Positions 6,849-15,130 of a DNA stretch of 64,000 nucleotides are shown here, piece after piece (within the stretch, counting starts at the first letter, position 1; every line of letters starts with the position of its first letter). The notes under the pieces are model-generated. The model saw only the letters and a list, made by a program, of their open reading frames with translations. It searched no databases and was not told the origin of the DNA. Position numbers and translations under genes: made by a program. The stretch is from a virus: positions 1 to 64,000 of IMG/VR virus record IMGVR_UViG_3300032294_002964. One strand, 5' to 3'.

Positions 6849-7217
6849 ATGAACTTTCACGCAAGAAAACTGGTTAAACCAGAAGACCTTAATCCACGAG
6901 GTACTCTTTTTGGTGGACGACTTCTTGAATGGATTGACGAAGAAGCCGCAATCTATGCAATGTGTCAATTAGACACAAAAGATATTGTGACAAAATTGAT
7001 TTCCGAAGTTAATTTTGTATCGCCTGCTTATCCAGGTGATGTAATTAAAATTGGTGTTGAACCAACCAATTTTGGTCGAACTTCACTTACTGTTAAGGTA
7101 ACAGTTGTAAATAAAGATACCGGTAATGTGATTGTTCAAATTGATAAAATGGTATTTGTATCTCTTGATAAGGAAGGAAAACCATTTCCACACGGCAAAA
7201 CAGAACAGAAATTTTAA
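6849..7217 (+). CDS. acyl-CoA thioesterase, hotdog fold
   Basis: 122 aa. GTLFGGRLLEWIDEEAAIYA is the helix and catalytic Asp region of the YciA/BFIT-like acyl-CoA hydrolases, and VNFVSPAYPGDVI matches their conserved strand. It would cleave acyl-CoA to free acid and CoA. Length is usual for a single hotdog domain. It precedes the TonB receptor by 9 bases and appears to be the first gene of that operon. Why a phage would carry it is unclear; lipid or membrane remodelling is one guess. Confidence 0.88.
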   Translation: MNFHARKLVKPEDLNPRGTLFGGRLLEWIDEEAAIYAMCQLDTKDIVTKLISEVNFVSPAYPGDVIKIGVEPTNFGRTSLTVKVTVVNKDTGNVIVQIDKMVFVSLDKEGKPFPHGKTEQKF

Positions 7218-7226
7218 TTAATAAAC

Positions 7227-9464
7227 ATGAAATACATATTTACATTTATTTTAACACTGATAACATTTTCAGTTTTTTCACAAATTGATACCACTGTACT
7301 TCCACTAAGTACAGATAGTCTCAAACTATTAACTCTGGTTGATTCTTCTTCATTACCGGCTATTGAGATTGTTGGTATTCGTAGTAATCCTACTGATCCG
7401 ATTACTACAACAAGGATTAATATGGATTCAGTTAGATTCACTTATCAAGGTGGTGATCCATTTTTTACCATTAACCAATGGTCTCCTAATGTTCTTACAC
7501 AATCAGATAATGGTTCTCAATATGGATATTCATATATGAGAATTCGCGGATTTGATCAAACTAAAATTAATTTTACACTTAATGGAATCCCATTAAATGA
7601 AATGGAAGACCAAGGTATCTACTTTAGTAATATGCCTGGTTTTTTAAATAACATTTCTAATATACAAGTTACTCGTGGTATTGGCACATCTCAATATGGA
7701 ACAACATCTATTGGTGGTTCCGTTAATATGGAGACGATATCTCCACTACAACGGTCTTTAAGGTTTAATCTTAATCAAGGTTCTTTTAATAATAAACAAA
7801 CATCCATTATCTACAATAGTGGATTTTTAGGTAAGTCTAAATTTGCTTTTAGCTCAAATGTATCTTATTTAGCTACTGATGGATTTAGAGATAATACTCA
7901 ATCTGAAGGATTTAATTACTTTGGACAAGTTGGATATTTCTCCCGAAAAAATACGGTAAGACTATATGGATTTACTGGTATGGCAAAGAATAATCTTTCT
8001 TGGCAACCCGTTTCTCGAAATGGATATAATGTGTATTCATACGGATTTGATACACTTGGTAATTATACAACATTCGATAATGTTAACTACTTTCAAAATG
8101 GTACAAATCAAAATTATAGAACTAATGCTAATGGTAATATAGAACGTGATCGATTCAATCAAAATTTTGTGGCACTTAATTGGATAAATTATGCAAAATC
8201 AAACTTGAAGTATAACTCCTCACTTTATTTTATAAATATTAATGGATCTTACAATACAAGAGAACCTTATCATCTCAGAGGACTGGTTGTAGACAATGAA
8301 ATTATTGGTGATGAATTTTATCCTGAAATATTCAAATATAGTTTGAACTCATACCAATTTGGTGGTATGTCTAATATGGTTTATAATTGGGGTGGATTTA
8401 CATTTAATACAGGCCTTAACTATAATAATTATAGACGAGAGCATAGAAGAGGATTTTACGACAGACCAATGTCTTTTGATAGTACTCAATACTATGTTAA
8501 TACTGGATTTAAAAATGATCTTATTACATACTCAAAAATTAACTATCAGTGTAATAAGTTTAACTATTTTATTGATCTTCAATATCGAAATGTCACATTT
8601 AAATATTTAGATAATAAGTCTGGATTTGAAAAAGATTATACTGCTGAAATTTTATATCATCAATGGAATTTCTTTAACCCCAAAGCTGGTGTAAAGTTAA
8701 TTGATAGTGACTATGAGGCATGGATATCATTTGGCAAAACAAGTAGAGAAGTAACACGAACTGATCTATTTTATGGATATGATGATGTCGATATAAATAA
8801 TGGTGTTGTTTCTAATCCTCTACAGGGTAATATTACACTGAATTTTACACCAGAACAGATTTATGATGCTGAAATTGGACATAAACTAAAGTTCCGTAAT
8901 TTAGACCTATCATATAACTTTTATTATATGTTAACTCAAAATGAGAGACTTAATAACGGTACCTATAATGAAATAGGTATGCCACTAAAGTCTATTATGG
9001 ATAGAGTTGAAAGAAAAGGATTTGAACTAGAATCTAACTACAATTATAAAAAACTAAAAGTATCGGTAAATGGATCTTACTCATTGAATAATATATTCAC
9101 AGATAGTCCAGTGATTACTGTACCGGCGAATACACCAACTTATATGTTAAATCATTCAGTTTCATACGGTAGAAAATGGATGGTTTCTGTAAATGGTAGT
9201 TTGATGTCGAGAATTTACTTAGATAACACAAATGATAAAAACTATTCAACACCACAGTATTACATAATGAACTTTATTGGTTCATATAATTGTGATAGAG
9301 TTAGACTATCATTCACTATCAATAACATCTTGAATAAGAGATACTTTTTACCTGGTGGAATTATCAACAATTCAACACCAAATGGTATTGATAAGATTGC
9401 TGGATTTTATCCAGGTATGACACGAAGCTACTTTGTAAACGCTACATTTGACCTATGGAAATAA
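7227..9464 (+). CDS. TonB-dependent outer-membrane receptor
   Basis: 745 aa with a signal peptide (MKYIFTFILTLITFSVFSQ). The plug domain spans about 45-170: SYMRIRGFDQTKINFTLNGIPLNEMEDQG and VTRGIGTSQYGTTSIGGSVNM are classic plug motifs. The rest is an aromatic beta barrel ending in a Phe-rich last strand (YFVNATFDLWK), as required for outer-membrane insertion. Receptors of this type import scarce nutrients using TonB-ExbBD of the host. Its stop overlaps the PnuC start (ATGGAAATAA), which strongly suggests that its substrate is the one PnuC takes, nicotinamide riboside. A full-length copy in a phage-like context is unusual. Confidence 0.93.
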   Translation: MKYIFTFILTLITFSVFSQIDTTVLPLSTDSLKLLTLVDSSSLPAIEIVGIRSNPTDPITTTRINMDSVRFTYQGGDPFFTINQWSPNVLTQSDNGSQYGYSYMRIRGFDQTKINFTLNGIPLNEMEDQGIYFSNMPGFLNNISNIQVTRGIGTSQYGTTSIGGSVNMETISPLQRSLRFNLNQGSFNNKQTSIIYNSGFLGKSKFAFSSNVSYLATDGFRDNTQSEGFNYFGQVGYFSRKNTVRLYGFTGMAKNNLSWQPVSRNGYNVYSYGFDTLGNYTTFDNVNYFQNGTNQNYRTNANGNIERDRFNQNFVALNWINYAKSNLKYNSSLYFININGSYNTREPYHLRGLVVDNEIIGDEFYPEIFKYSLNSYQFGGMSNMVYNWGGFTFNTGLNYNNYRREHRRGFYDRPMSFDSTQYYVNTGFKNDLITYSKINYQCNKFNYFIDLQYRNVTFKYLDNKSGFEKDYTAEILYHQWNFFNPKAGVKLIDSDYEAWISFGKTSREVTRTDLFYGYDDVDINNGVVSNPLQGNITLNFTPEQIYDAEIGHKLKFRNLDLSYNFYYMLTQNERLNNGTYNEIGMPLKSIMDRVERKGFELESNYNYKKLKVSVNGSYSLNNIFTDSPVITVPANTPTYMLNHSVSYGRKWMVSVNGSLMSRIYLDNTNDKNYSTPQYYIMNFIGSYNCDRVRLSFTINNILNKRYFLPGGIINNSTPNGIDKIAGFYPGMTRSYFVNATFDLWK

Positions 9465-9991
9465 TAGCAGTTATATTTAGTCTTTTATCAGTGTGGCTAA
9501 CATCAAAGAATAATATTTGGTGTTGGCCGATTGGTATTGTAGGAGTTTTAGGATTTGCTTATCTTTTTTATACGAAAGGTGAGTGGGGTAATTTAGTTCT
9601 ACAGTTTATATTTTTATCACAATCAATAGATGGTTGGATTAATTGGAATAAACCAAGTACAAAAGTATCTAAGATAAGGAAAAATGAGTTGTATAGTCAT
9701 ATAATGGGTCTAATTGTATTAGGTACTGTTATATCAATAATAACAACAATTTCAGGAAGTACTCATGTTGTATTAGATAGCATAACAACTACTCTAAGTA
9801 TTGCGGGGATGTTCTTACTAATACACAAAAACTTAGAGGCTTGGTATCTTTGGATAGTGGCTGATATTTTATATGTGGTTTTATTTTTAAAAAATGAACT
9901 TTACCTATCATCTTTAGTATATTTTGTGTTTACTATACTAGCATATTATGGATATAAAAACTGGAAAAAACAATTAAAAAATGGGATTTAA
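9455..9991 (+). CDS. pnuC: PnuC-family nicotinamide riboside transporter
   Basis: 178 aa, about seven hydrophobic segments. WCWPIGIVGVLGFAYLFY and QSIDGWINW match the conserved Trp-rich core of PnuC. Family members import nicotinamide riboside; close relatives (PnuT, PnuX) take thiamine or riboflavin. The choice of nicotinamide riboside rests on NadR four genes down, with no thiamine gene or obvious TPP riboswitch in front. It overlaps the receptor gene by 10 bases and the next gene by 11. Confidence 0.9.
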   Translation: MEIIAVIFSLLSVWLTSKNNIWCWPIGIVGVLGFAYLFYTKGEWGNLVLQFIFLSQSIDGWINWNKPSTKVSKIRKNELYSHIMGLIVLGTVISIITTISGSTHVVLDSITTTLSIAGMFLLIHKNLEAWYLWIVADILYVVLFLKNELYLSSLVYFVFTILAYYGYKNWKKQLKNGI

Positions 9992-10223
9992 AAAGAAAAT
10001 TAAAGGACTTGATGAAGATCAAATTAAACTCTTTGTTAAAAGATCAATTGTTGATGGAACATCAACTAAAATTTTAAAATCAAAGACTCTAAAAGAGTCT
10101 GAATATTTACAACAAGTTGTTTTAGAGGCAACTGATGAAATTGGTGACCTAATAGATTCTTTAAAAGAAAGATTTGACTCACCAAAAGAGGTATTAAAAT
10201 ATTTAAATAAAAGTTTAAAATAA
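9981..10223 (+). CDS. small hypothetical protein
   Basis: 80 aa, highly charged and probably all helical, with Lys-rich N-terminus. Not recognised. It overlaps pnuC by 11 bases and the next gene by 1 (TAATG), so it is translated within the NAD operon. The opposite-strand frame here is a shadow. Confidence 0.75.
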   Translation: MGFKKKIKGLDEDQIKLFVKRSIVDGTSTKILKSKTLKESEYLQQVVLEATDEIGDLIDSLKERFDSPKEVLKYLNKSLK

Positions 10224-10444
10224 TGAAAGTAAACTATCCACAACCTGGTAGAAAATACAATCACTATAAAGGTGGGCTATATCAGGTACTATTTTTATCA
10301 AAACAAACTGAAACTGGTGAAGTTTTAGTAAACTATCAATCTTTACTATTTGGATCTTACTTCTCAAGACCTTTAGATTCTTGGAATGAACTAACTCCAG
10401 ATGGTGAAGTTAGATTTATTCTTATAGAAGATGAAAAGGTTTAA
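10223..10444 (+). CDS. DUF1653-type protein
   Basis: 73 aa. YNHYKGGLYQVLFLSKQTET, VNYQSLLFG and SRPLDSWNE give the usual DUF1653 pattern (hyKG..Y.v, vvYq, RP...F.e). This small beta-rich domain is widespread in bacteria and phages and has no established role. It lies between pnuC and nadR and overlaps nadR by 14 bases. Confidence 0.8.
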   Translation: MKVNYPQPGRKYNHYKGGLYQVLFLSKQTETGEVLVNYQSLLFGSYFSRPLDSWNELTPDGEVRFILIEDEKV

Positions 10445-11429
10445 AAATGGTTTAGTATTAGGTAAAATGTATCCTTTTACAAAGGGTCACCAGTATCTTA
10501 TTGATACTGCGATATCTAATGCTGAAACAGTTCATGTTATCATCACACATAACCTTTCACAATCTATTCCAGGTGAAGTGAGATATAATGCAATAAAAGA
10601 GACATATAAAAATAATCATAATGTAAAAGTCTATTCAATATCGGACGAAGGTATTCCAGCTTATGATTATGAGTGTGAGACATTAGAAGAGTTTTACTCA
10701 TACTGGGTACCACTTGTATATTCACAAGTTGAATACTTAGATGTCGTATTTACATCTGAAAATTACGGAGAAGACTTTGCTAAATATTTAGGGATTGAAC
10801 ATTTCTTAGTTGATAAAGATAGAACTCATGTTCCAATATCTGGCACTCTTGTTAGAGAAGATCCACATAAACATTGGGACTATATTGCAGATTCTATGAA
10901 ACCATATTTTGTTAAAAGAATTGCTATCATGGGACCAGAGTCTGTTGGTAAGTCAACATTAGCTAAAAATGTTTCTAATACTTTAGGAACTAATTTTGTA
11001 CCAGAGTATGGAAGATTAGTTTATGAAATTAATAATTCAGTGACTATTGATGATTTCATTCCAATCTCAATAGGTCGTCAAGAAATTGAAGACTGGATGA
11101 TAAAACACTCAAAAAAATTCATAATTTGTGATACAGAGGATATAACGACATATCTTTTTTCAAAGATGTATTGTCCTGATGAATATAAAAAAGTCGAACC
11201 ATACTTCTTAAATTTGCTTGAATCGAAGTCTAAATATGATCTTTACATCTTATTAAAACCAGATTGTGAAGGTGTTCAAGATGGAACAAGAAACTTTTTA
11301 GAAGAAAGATGGGATCACTATGAAGTAATAAAATCTGAATTAATCAATCGAGGTTGTAATTTCGTAGAGATCGGTGGAGATTGGATTGAAAGGAGTAAAA
11401 AATCATTAAGACTAATCAATGATTTATAA
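10431..11429 (+). CDS. nadR: NadR-like NMN adenylyltransferase / ribosylnicotinamide kinase
   Basis: 332 aa with two domains. Residues about 1-165 are the nucleotidyltransferase: GKMYPFTKGHQYLI gives the GxxxPxxxGH site and ISGTLVR the second signature. Residues about 168-332 are the kinase: GPESVGKST is Walker A, and CDTEDITTYLF follows. Together they phosphorylate nicotinamide riboside to NMN and adenylate it to NAD+. The DNA-binding domain of enterobacterial NadR is absent, as in many other lineages. With PnuC and the receptor this makes a full route from outside the cell to NAD+. Confidence 0.93.
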   Translation: MKRFKNGLVLGKMYPFTKGHQYLIDTAISNAETVHVIITHNLSQSIPGEVRYNAIKETYKNNHNVKVYSISDEGIPAYDYECETLEEFYSYWVPLVYSQVEYLDVVFTSENYGEDFAKYLGIEHFLVDKDRTHVPISGTLVREDPHKHWDYIADSMKPYFVKRIAIMGPESVGKSTLAKNVSNTLGTNFVPEYGRLVYEINNSVTIDDFIPISIGRQEIEDWMIKHSKKFIICDTEDITTYLFSKMYCPDEYKKVEPYFLNLLESKSKYDLYILLKPDCEGVQDGTRNFLEERWDHYEVIKSELINRGCNFVEIGGDWIERSKKSLRLINDL

Positions 11430-11703
11430 AGATAAAATAAAATGCTTTTTCGGATTTCATGATTGGGAATATTCTACTTGGGAAAGTGAAAAGTACTCCA
11501 TCACTACAAAATCTGATATGAGTCATATTAATGAATTACTTGAAAGACAATATCACTATCCATCCAGGTTTTGTCAATGTTGCTATAAAAAACAAAGAAG
11601 ACATATAGTTGACCTTGGTAGGACTATCTTATGGAGAGATACCGATAAATTAACATTAAAAGAAATAAGACAAAAAAAATTAAAAAAAATATTAAATGAG
11701 TAG
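11419..11703 (+). CDS. small protein with CFFGFHDW motif and Cys pair
   Basis: 94 aa. The N-terminal KCFFGFHDWEYS and later RFCQCCYKKQRR recall small phage and bacterial proteins with a GxHxW...RxCxxCxxxQ layout, possibly metal binding. The C-terminus is very Lys-rich. It overlaps nadR by 11 bases and the next gene by 8. Confidence 0.75.
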   Translation: MIYKDKIKCFFGFHDWEYSTWESEKYSITTKSDMSHINELLERQYHYPSRFCQCCYKKQRRHIVDLGRTILWRDTDKLTLKEIRQKKLKKILNE

Positions 11704-12097
11704 CGAAGAACTTTTTATAATTATGGTATTTTTTATATTTATGTTCTCATTTTTATTCTTATTGAGATATTTTGTAGTTAAAAATAGTGCTTCAGCATCT
11801 TACATCACAAAAAGAAGATGGAAGAATATTAACTGGAGAGTAATTTTCAAATATTGGACAATTTGTCAAGGATTTATGATCATTTCCAGAATAGGTGAGA
11901 TTTGGGAAAATATCTACCTTATTATTTTAACACCAATACTTTTAATTACATTCTTACTTTTTTTCTATCTTACACATAATGTCGGTCCAGTTAAAGAGTA
12001 TGGTGAAGAACAAATATTAGATCAAGAAGATTTTCAGAACTATGAAAAGTCGTTTAATCGTCAAAAGAAAATAGATAAAATCATCAAGAGATTTTAA
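11696..12097 (+). CDS. membrane protein of unknown function
   Basis: 133 aa. Hydrophobic segments at about 5-27 (FIIMVFFIFMFSFLFLL) and 75-95 (YLIILTPILLITFLLFF), and possibly a weaker one at 50-65. A basic loop (KRRWKNINWR) follows the first. The C-terminal 35 residues are charged. Not recognised. Last gene of the NAD operon before a late-type promoter motif. Confidence 0.75.
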   Translation: MSSEELFIIMVFFIFMFSFLFLLRYFVVKNSASASYITKRRWKNINWRVIFKYWTICQGFMIISRIGEIWENIYLIILTPILLITFLLFFYLTHNVGPVKEYGEEQILDQEDFQNYEKSFNRQKKIDKIIKRF

Positions 12098-12105
12098 TAT
12101 ATAAA
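12094..12105 (+). promoter_or_regulatory. TTAATATATAAA motif (candidate late promoter)
   Basis: TTAATATATAAA, the exact 12-base form of the recurrent motif, ends 18 bases before ATG 12124. Confidence 0.55.
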
Positions 12106-12123
12106 AGAAATTATCACCTCAGT

Positions 12124-12420
12124 ATGGGACAATTACATGACAGTCAACAAGAAGAACTTTTAGCAAAATTAGCAGGTTTTTATAGAAGAAGATATCCTAA
12201 TCAGTCAGATTTTGAAAAAAAATTCAACGATGCTGCTGAAGATCTAATTGATACTGGTGATATTGAAAGAACAGTATATTTAACTTTTTGCACTGAGAAT
12301 GATATCGAACCTAAGATTAAAAAGAAATCATCATCTTCTTCATCAAGTAGTTCATCTAGCTCATACTACGATAGTGGATGTGGAGGTGGAGGTAGAGGAT
12401 ATAGCAGACCATCTTGTTAA
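12124..12420 (+). CDS. small protein with poly-Ser and Gly/Cys-rich tail
   Basis: 98 aa. The first 65 residues are a charged helical domain (MGQLHDSQQEELLAKLAGFYRR start). After KKK comes a run of 12 serines, YYDSGCGGGGRGYSRPSC. The codons of the serine run alternate between TCA, TCT, AGT and AGC, so it is kept as protein, not as a DNA repeat. The tail resembles disordered, cysteine-ended display tails. Function unknown. Confidence 0.8.
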   Translation: MGQLHDSQQEELLAKLAGFYRRRYPNQSDFEKKFNDAAEDLIDTGDIERTVYLTFCTENDIEPKIKKKSSSSSSSSSSSSYYDSGCGGGGRGYSRPSC

Positions 12421-12431
12421 TAAATAAATTT

Positions 12432-13334
12432 ATGTTAGAGAGTATAGATCTTTTTGGTAAAAACATACCATTAAAAACTCATGTCTGTCACTTATTTGGC
12501 CAAGATGCTCAAGAGGTTGAAGAACCGTATGTTCATCTTTATATAAGAACAAAATTTTGTAATGCTAAGTGTCAGTTCTGCACTTATGCTGACGATGCTA
12601 ATAAATTTAATGAAAAGAGACTTATAGAGATTTTTAATGAAGTAACTTCTAAAATTAAAATTTCTAAGGTCGCTGTATCTGGTGGTGAGCCAACTTTATA
12701 TTGGGATAACTTTCAAACAATCACACATCTTGCAAAAGAATGGGCACCTAAAGCTGAGCTATCTATGAATACTGATGGTTTTAGATGGAGACAATTTTTA
12801 GAAGATCCAATTTCTAAATTATACGACTATATTCAATTATCGAGACATCACTATGATGATAAATTAAATGATGAAATTTTTAGAACTAAAACACCAACTT
12901 CAGAAGAGATAAAAGATATTGCTGAGAATTATGCAAGAGATATTCATCAGATTCAATTTAGATGTAATCTAATTAAAGGATATATTGATAATAAAGAAGA
13001 GGTTTTTAAATTCTTAGACTGGGCAAACTCAGTTAGTATTAATGATGTTGGACTTGTATCTTTAATGCCGGTTAACGATTACTCAAAAGAAAAATTTATC
13101 TATTTTCATATTAAAGAGTTAATAGGTGATAACTTTTTATTAACTAAAACTTGGAATAGATATGGTGGTGGTTGTGAGTGTTTTAACTATGTTTATATGC
13201 CACCAGAAGATCAATTTAGAAGACCAATTCGTGTATATCATAAAAACACATTTAAACCATCTGATGTAAGAGAAACATTAGTATTTGATGGTTATAATTT
13301 GAGATTAGGATTTGATGGTGAGATTATTTATTAA
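12432..13334 (+). CDS. radical SAM enzyme
   Basis: 300 aa from ATG 12432. RTKFCNAKCQFCTYAD holds the CxxxCxxC cluster (Cys43, Cys47, Cys50) for the 4Fe-4S centre, and AVSGGEPTLYW is the SAM-binding GGEP motif. It would generate a 5'-deoxyadenosyl radical. Substrate is unknown: the general outline is near 7-carboxy-deazaguanine synthase and peptide-modifying enzymes, but no partner gene is seen nearby. No SPASM-type C-terminal Cys cluster; there are only two further cysteines (GGCECF). Confidence 0.85.
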   Translation: MLESIDLFGKNIPLKTHVCHLFGQDAQEVEEPYVHLYIRTKFCNAKCQFCTYADDANKFNEKRLIEIFNEVTSKIKISKVAVSGGEPTLYWDNFQTITHLAKEWAPKAELSMNTDGFRWRQFLEDPISKLYDYIQLSRHHYDDKLNDEIFRTKTPTSEEIKDIAENYARDIHQIQFRCNLIKGYIDNKEEVFKFLDWANSVSINDVGLVSLMPVNDYSKEKFIYFHIKELIGDNFLLTKTWNRYGGGCECFNYVYMPPEDQFRRPIRVYHKNTFKPSDVRETLVFDGYNLRLGFDGEIIY

Positions 13335-13606
13335 ACCTCATCCATAAATAATTCTTCTAAGTAATCAATTACTTCCATATATCCATCATAAAGACCACAC
13401 TTCTCATCTAAGTAGGCAGCAATTTCGTGAGACTTCTGTTCAACAGACAAACCATCATTATTAGCGATTTCTGAGAATCTTGATTTCAAATCTTCACGAC
13501 CATCATATAGATCAAAATCTTTATCTGATAACCATTTTGTGAATTTATCCCAGTGTGATTCATAACCGTGTGAATCGAACTCCTCGTATATTCTTAAATA
13601 TTTCAT
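13331..13606 (-). CDS. small acidic protein with CTS-like N-terminus
   Basis: 91 aa, starts MKYLRIYEEFDSHG. The first eight residues fit the recurrent N-terminal peptide of this window with I6-Y7-E8 as a possible cleavage site. The rest is acidic and helical (YLDEKCG, YLEELFMDEV). Not recognised. Overlaps the end of the converging radical SAM gene by 4 bases; 2 bases from the next gene upstream. Confidence 0.8.
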   Translation of the reverse strand: MKYLRIYEEFDSHGYESHWDKFTKWLSDKDFDLYDGREDLKSRFSEIANNDGLSVEQKSHEIAAYLDEKCGLYDGYMEVIDYLEELFMDEV

Positions 13607-13608
13607 AG

Positions 13609-13938
13609 TTAGTAAAACTTTATTTCATTTTTAAAACTACCTATAGTTTCTTTATCATCTATTAATCTAACGGATAAAACATTTAATTTTGGTTTAGGCT
13701 CAAATGCTTCAACCTTTTCATACCATAAATCAATAAAATCATCTTGAGCATTCTGCTCGCTATTTGAAGATATTAAATACTCATAGTTTTGAGATGTCCA
13801 TTTTTTTGAATATTTACTCTGGTACCAATCTTCTTCTTTAGCTTCAAAATTAGTAACATTATATGTTACTAAATACTTTGAAAGTTTTTTACTTTTAAAG
13901 AAGGAGAAAAGTCCTTCAAATGTTTTTAAATGTTTCAT
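13609..13938 (-). CDS. hypothetical protein with CTS-like N-terminus
   Basis: 109 aa, starts MKHLKTFEGLFSFFKSKK. The first seven residues equal the shared MKHLKT[FY] peptide, but the [IL]-x-E site is not clear (TFE at 6-8). The remainder is a mixed alpha/beta protein with a DDFIDLWYEKVEAF segment. Not recognised. Confidence 0.75.
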   Translation of the reverse strand: MKHLKTFEGLFSFFKSKKLSKYLVTYNVTNFEAKEEDWYQSKYSKKWTSQNYEYLISSNSEQNAQDDFIDLWYEKVEAFEPKPKLNVLSVRLIDDKETIGSFKNEIKFY

Positions 13939-13956
13939 AATTAATCTTCACTTTCT

Positions 13957-14595
13957 TCACTTTTCTGACTGAGCTAATGATATAAATGCTGGTATGAAAA
14001 TTATTAATCTTTTATCAATACTACTATTTATATTAACCTCCCAAGAGTCTCCTATGGATAGATATGCTTTACTCATTTTAATCTGGCCACCACTCATATC
14101 TGATATATCTACATTTGTAGTAAAGAAATCTAGTTTATCTGATTTACCAATCACTTTTCCACTAGCATCTTTAATCGAATATTTGGAATATATAGAAAAC
14201 ATTGATTCAATTATTTCTTGTTCTACACTTCCTATTTTATTACCACTCTCATCGGATATATTTATAACAGTTCCTAAACTAAAAACCTCTTGTTTAGCGG
14301 TTGCTTTTAACTTTCCACTCTGATCAAAATATTCAAATTTATTTCCAAAACTAAGAGTTCTTTGTTCTACTCTACCACCGGTTGATATTTGCATATCCAT
14401 TCCGATGGCAAGTAACTCTTGATCCATCGTAAAAGAATTACTATTTCTCGATTCTTCACTTTTAGTTTTATCTTGGTAATTTGGTGATGGGTCACATCCA
14501 ACCAATCCTGTAGCAAGTGCACCTCCGACAAGAGCACCTTTCCAATTTACTTCTTCATCTATTGAATATGACTTATATGTTTTTAAATGCTTCAT
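13957..14595 (-). CDS. LURP-one/tubby-like domain protein with CTS-like N-terminus and lipobox-like segment
   Basis: 212 aa. The N-terminus MKHLKTYKSYSIDE fits the shared peptide with I12-D13-E14. Directly after it comes a hydrophobic Gly/Ala stretch ending in GLVGC (about residues 20-33), lipobox-like. From about 75 to 195 repeated strands such as FEYFDQSGKLKATAKQE and YSIKDASGKVIGKSDK are typical of LURP-one-related domains, which resemble phospholipid scramblases. A packaged protein that becomes membrane-anchored after injection is one possible reading. The role is unknown. Confidence 0.8.
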   Translation of the reverse strand: MKHLKTYKSYSIDEEVNWKGALVGGALATGLVGCDPSPNYQDKTKSEESRNSNSFTMDQELLAIGMDMQISTGGRVEQRTLSFGNKFEYFDQSGKLKATAKQEVFSLGTVINISDESGNKIGSVEQEIIESMFSIYSKYSIKDASGKVIGKSDKLDFFTTNVDISDMSGGQIKMSKAYLSIGDSWEVNINSSIDKRLIIFIPAFISLAQSEK

Positions 14596-14602
14596 TTTTT
14601 AA

Positions 14603-14959
14603 TTATCTTTTATATGGTTCAACTGAAAGAACCTCAACTTTTGAATCATCTTTAACTGCAACTATACAATCACAATCTACCTTACCACATTCCATTTCTG
14701 ATTTTTGAACATCGATATTAGATGAATCACATTTAGCTGTGATTAAATACAATTCACTTCCTTTATTTTCTAAGAAGTCTGGATTAACTTTTTCTCTATC
14801 AGAGAAATAAAACTCACCTGGCTCAGACAAATCAACAACTGAATGAGATGTTAGTCTATAAAGCATAACCTCACCTGTTAGTTCTGCAGCCTTACATAAA
14901 GAAGGAGATTCAGTATTTTCATTAATTTTAAAATTTTTAAATGAATTGATAATTTTCAT
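14603..14959 (-). CDS. small protein with CTS-like N-terminus
   Basis: 118 aa from ATG 14959, chosen over an upstream ATG at 15001 because MKIINSFKNFKINENTES is the shared N-terminal peptide (I12-N13-E14, then N). The body has six cysteines (including CGKVDCDC) and no membrane segment. Not recognised. It is the first gene of a four-gene run on this strand. Confidence 0.78.
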   Translation of the reverse strand: MKIINSFKNFKINENTESPSLCKAAELTGEVMLYRLTSHSVVDLSEPGEFYFSDREKVNPDFLENKGSELYLITAKCDSSNIDVQKSEMECGKVDCDCIVAVKDDSKVEVLSVEPYKR

Positions 14960-14977
14960 ATTATGATTTAGTTTTCT

Positions 14978-14988
14978 GTATATATTAA
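14978..14988 (-). promoter_or_regulatory. TTAATATATAC motif (candidate late promoter)
   Basis: Read on the minus strand as TTAATATATAC, 18 bases upstream of start 14959. Confidence 0.5.
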
Positions 14989-15050
14989 AAAAATGTTCCA
15001 ATAAATGAACTTTGATAAAAATAATAGTATAACATATATGTTGTTTGTTT

Positions 15051-15130
15051 GTGAGTTCAAAAACATTATTTTGTTATCTTCTTCTCAAAGAAATTGAACT
15101 CACGTAGAAAACCCCTTTTAAAGGGGTTTT
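15051..15130 (+). ncRNA. possible structured small RNA or leader before the MgtC-like gene
   Basis: GTGAGTTCAA (15051-15060) pairs perfectly over 10 bp with TTGAACTCAC (15094-15103), enclosing 33 bases. A strong terminator follows after four bases. The pair of stems would make a compact RNA of about 80-90 nt, or an attenuator. A 12-bp palindrome (AACATATATGTT, 15031-15042) lies just before it. No known family recognised. Confidence 0.45.

Noticed and set aside
7227-9991. Thiamine uptake (PnuT plus receptor)
   Set aside because: Bacteroidota often pair a receptor with PnuT, but here NadR is in the same run, and no thiamine kinase or TPP riboswitch is visible.
12340-12362. Simple DNA repeat at the serine run
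   Set aside because: The codons vary (TCA, TCT, AGT, AGC), so it is a protein-level run.
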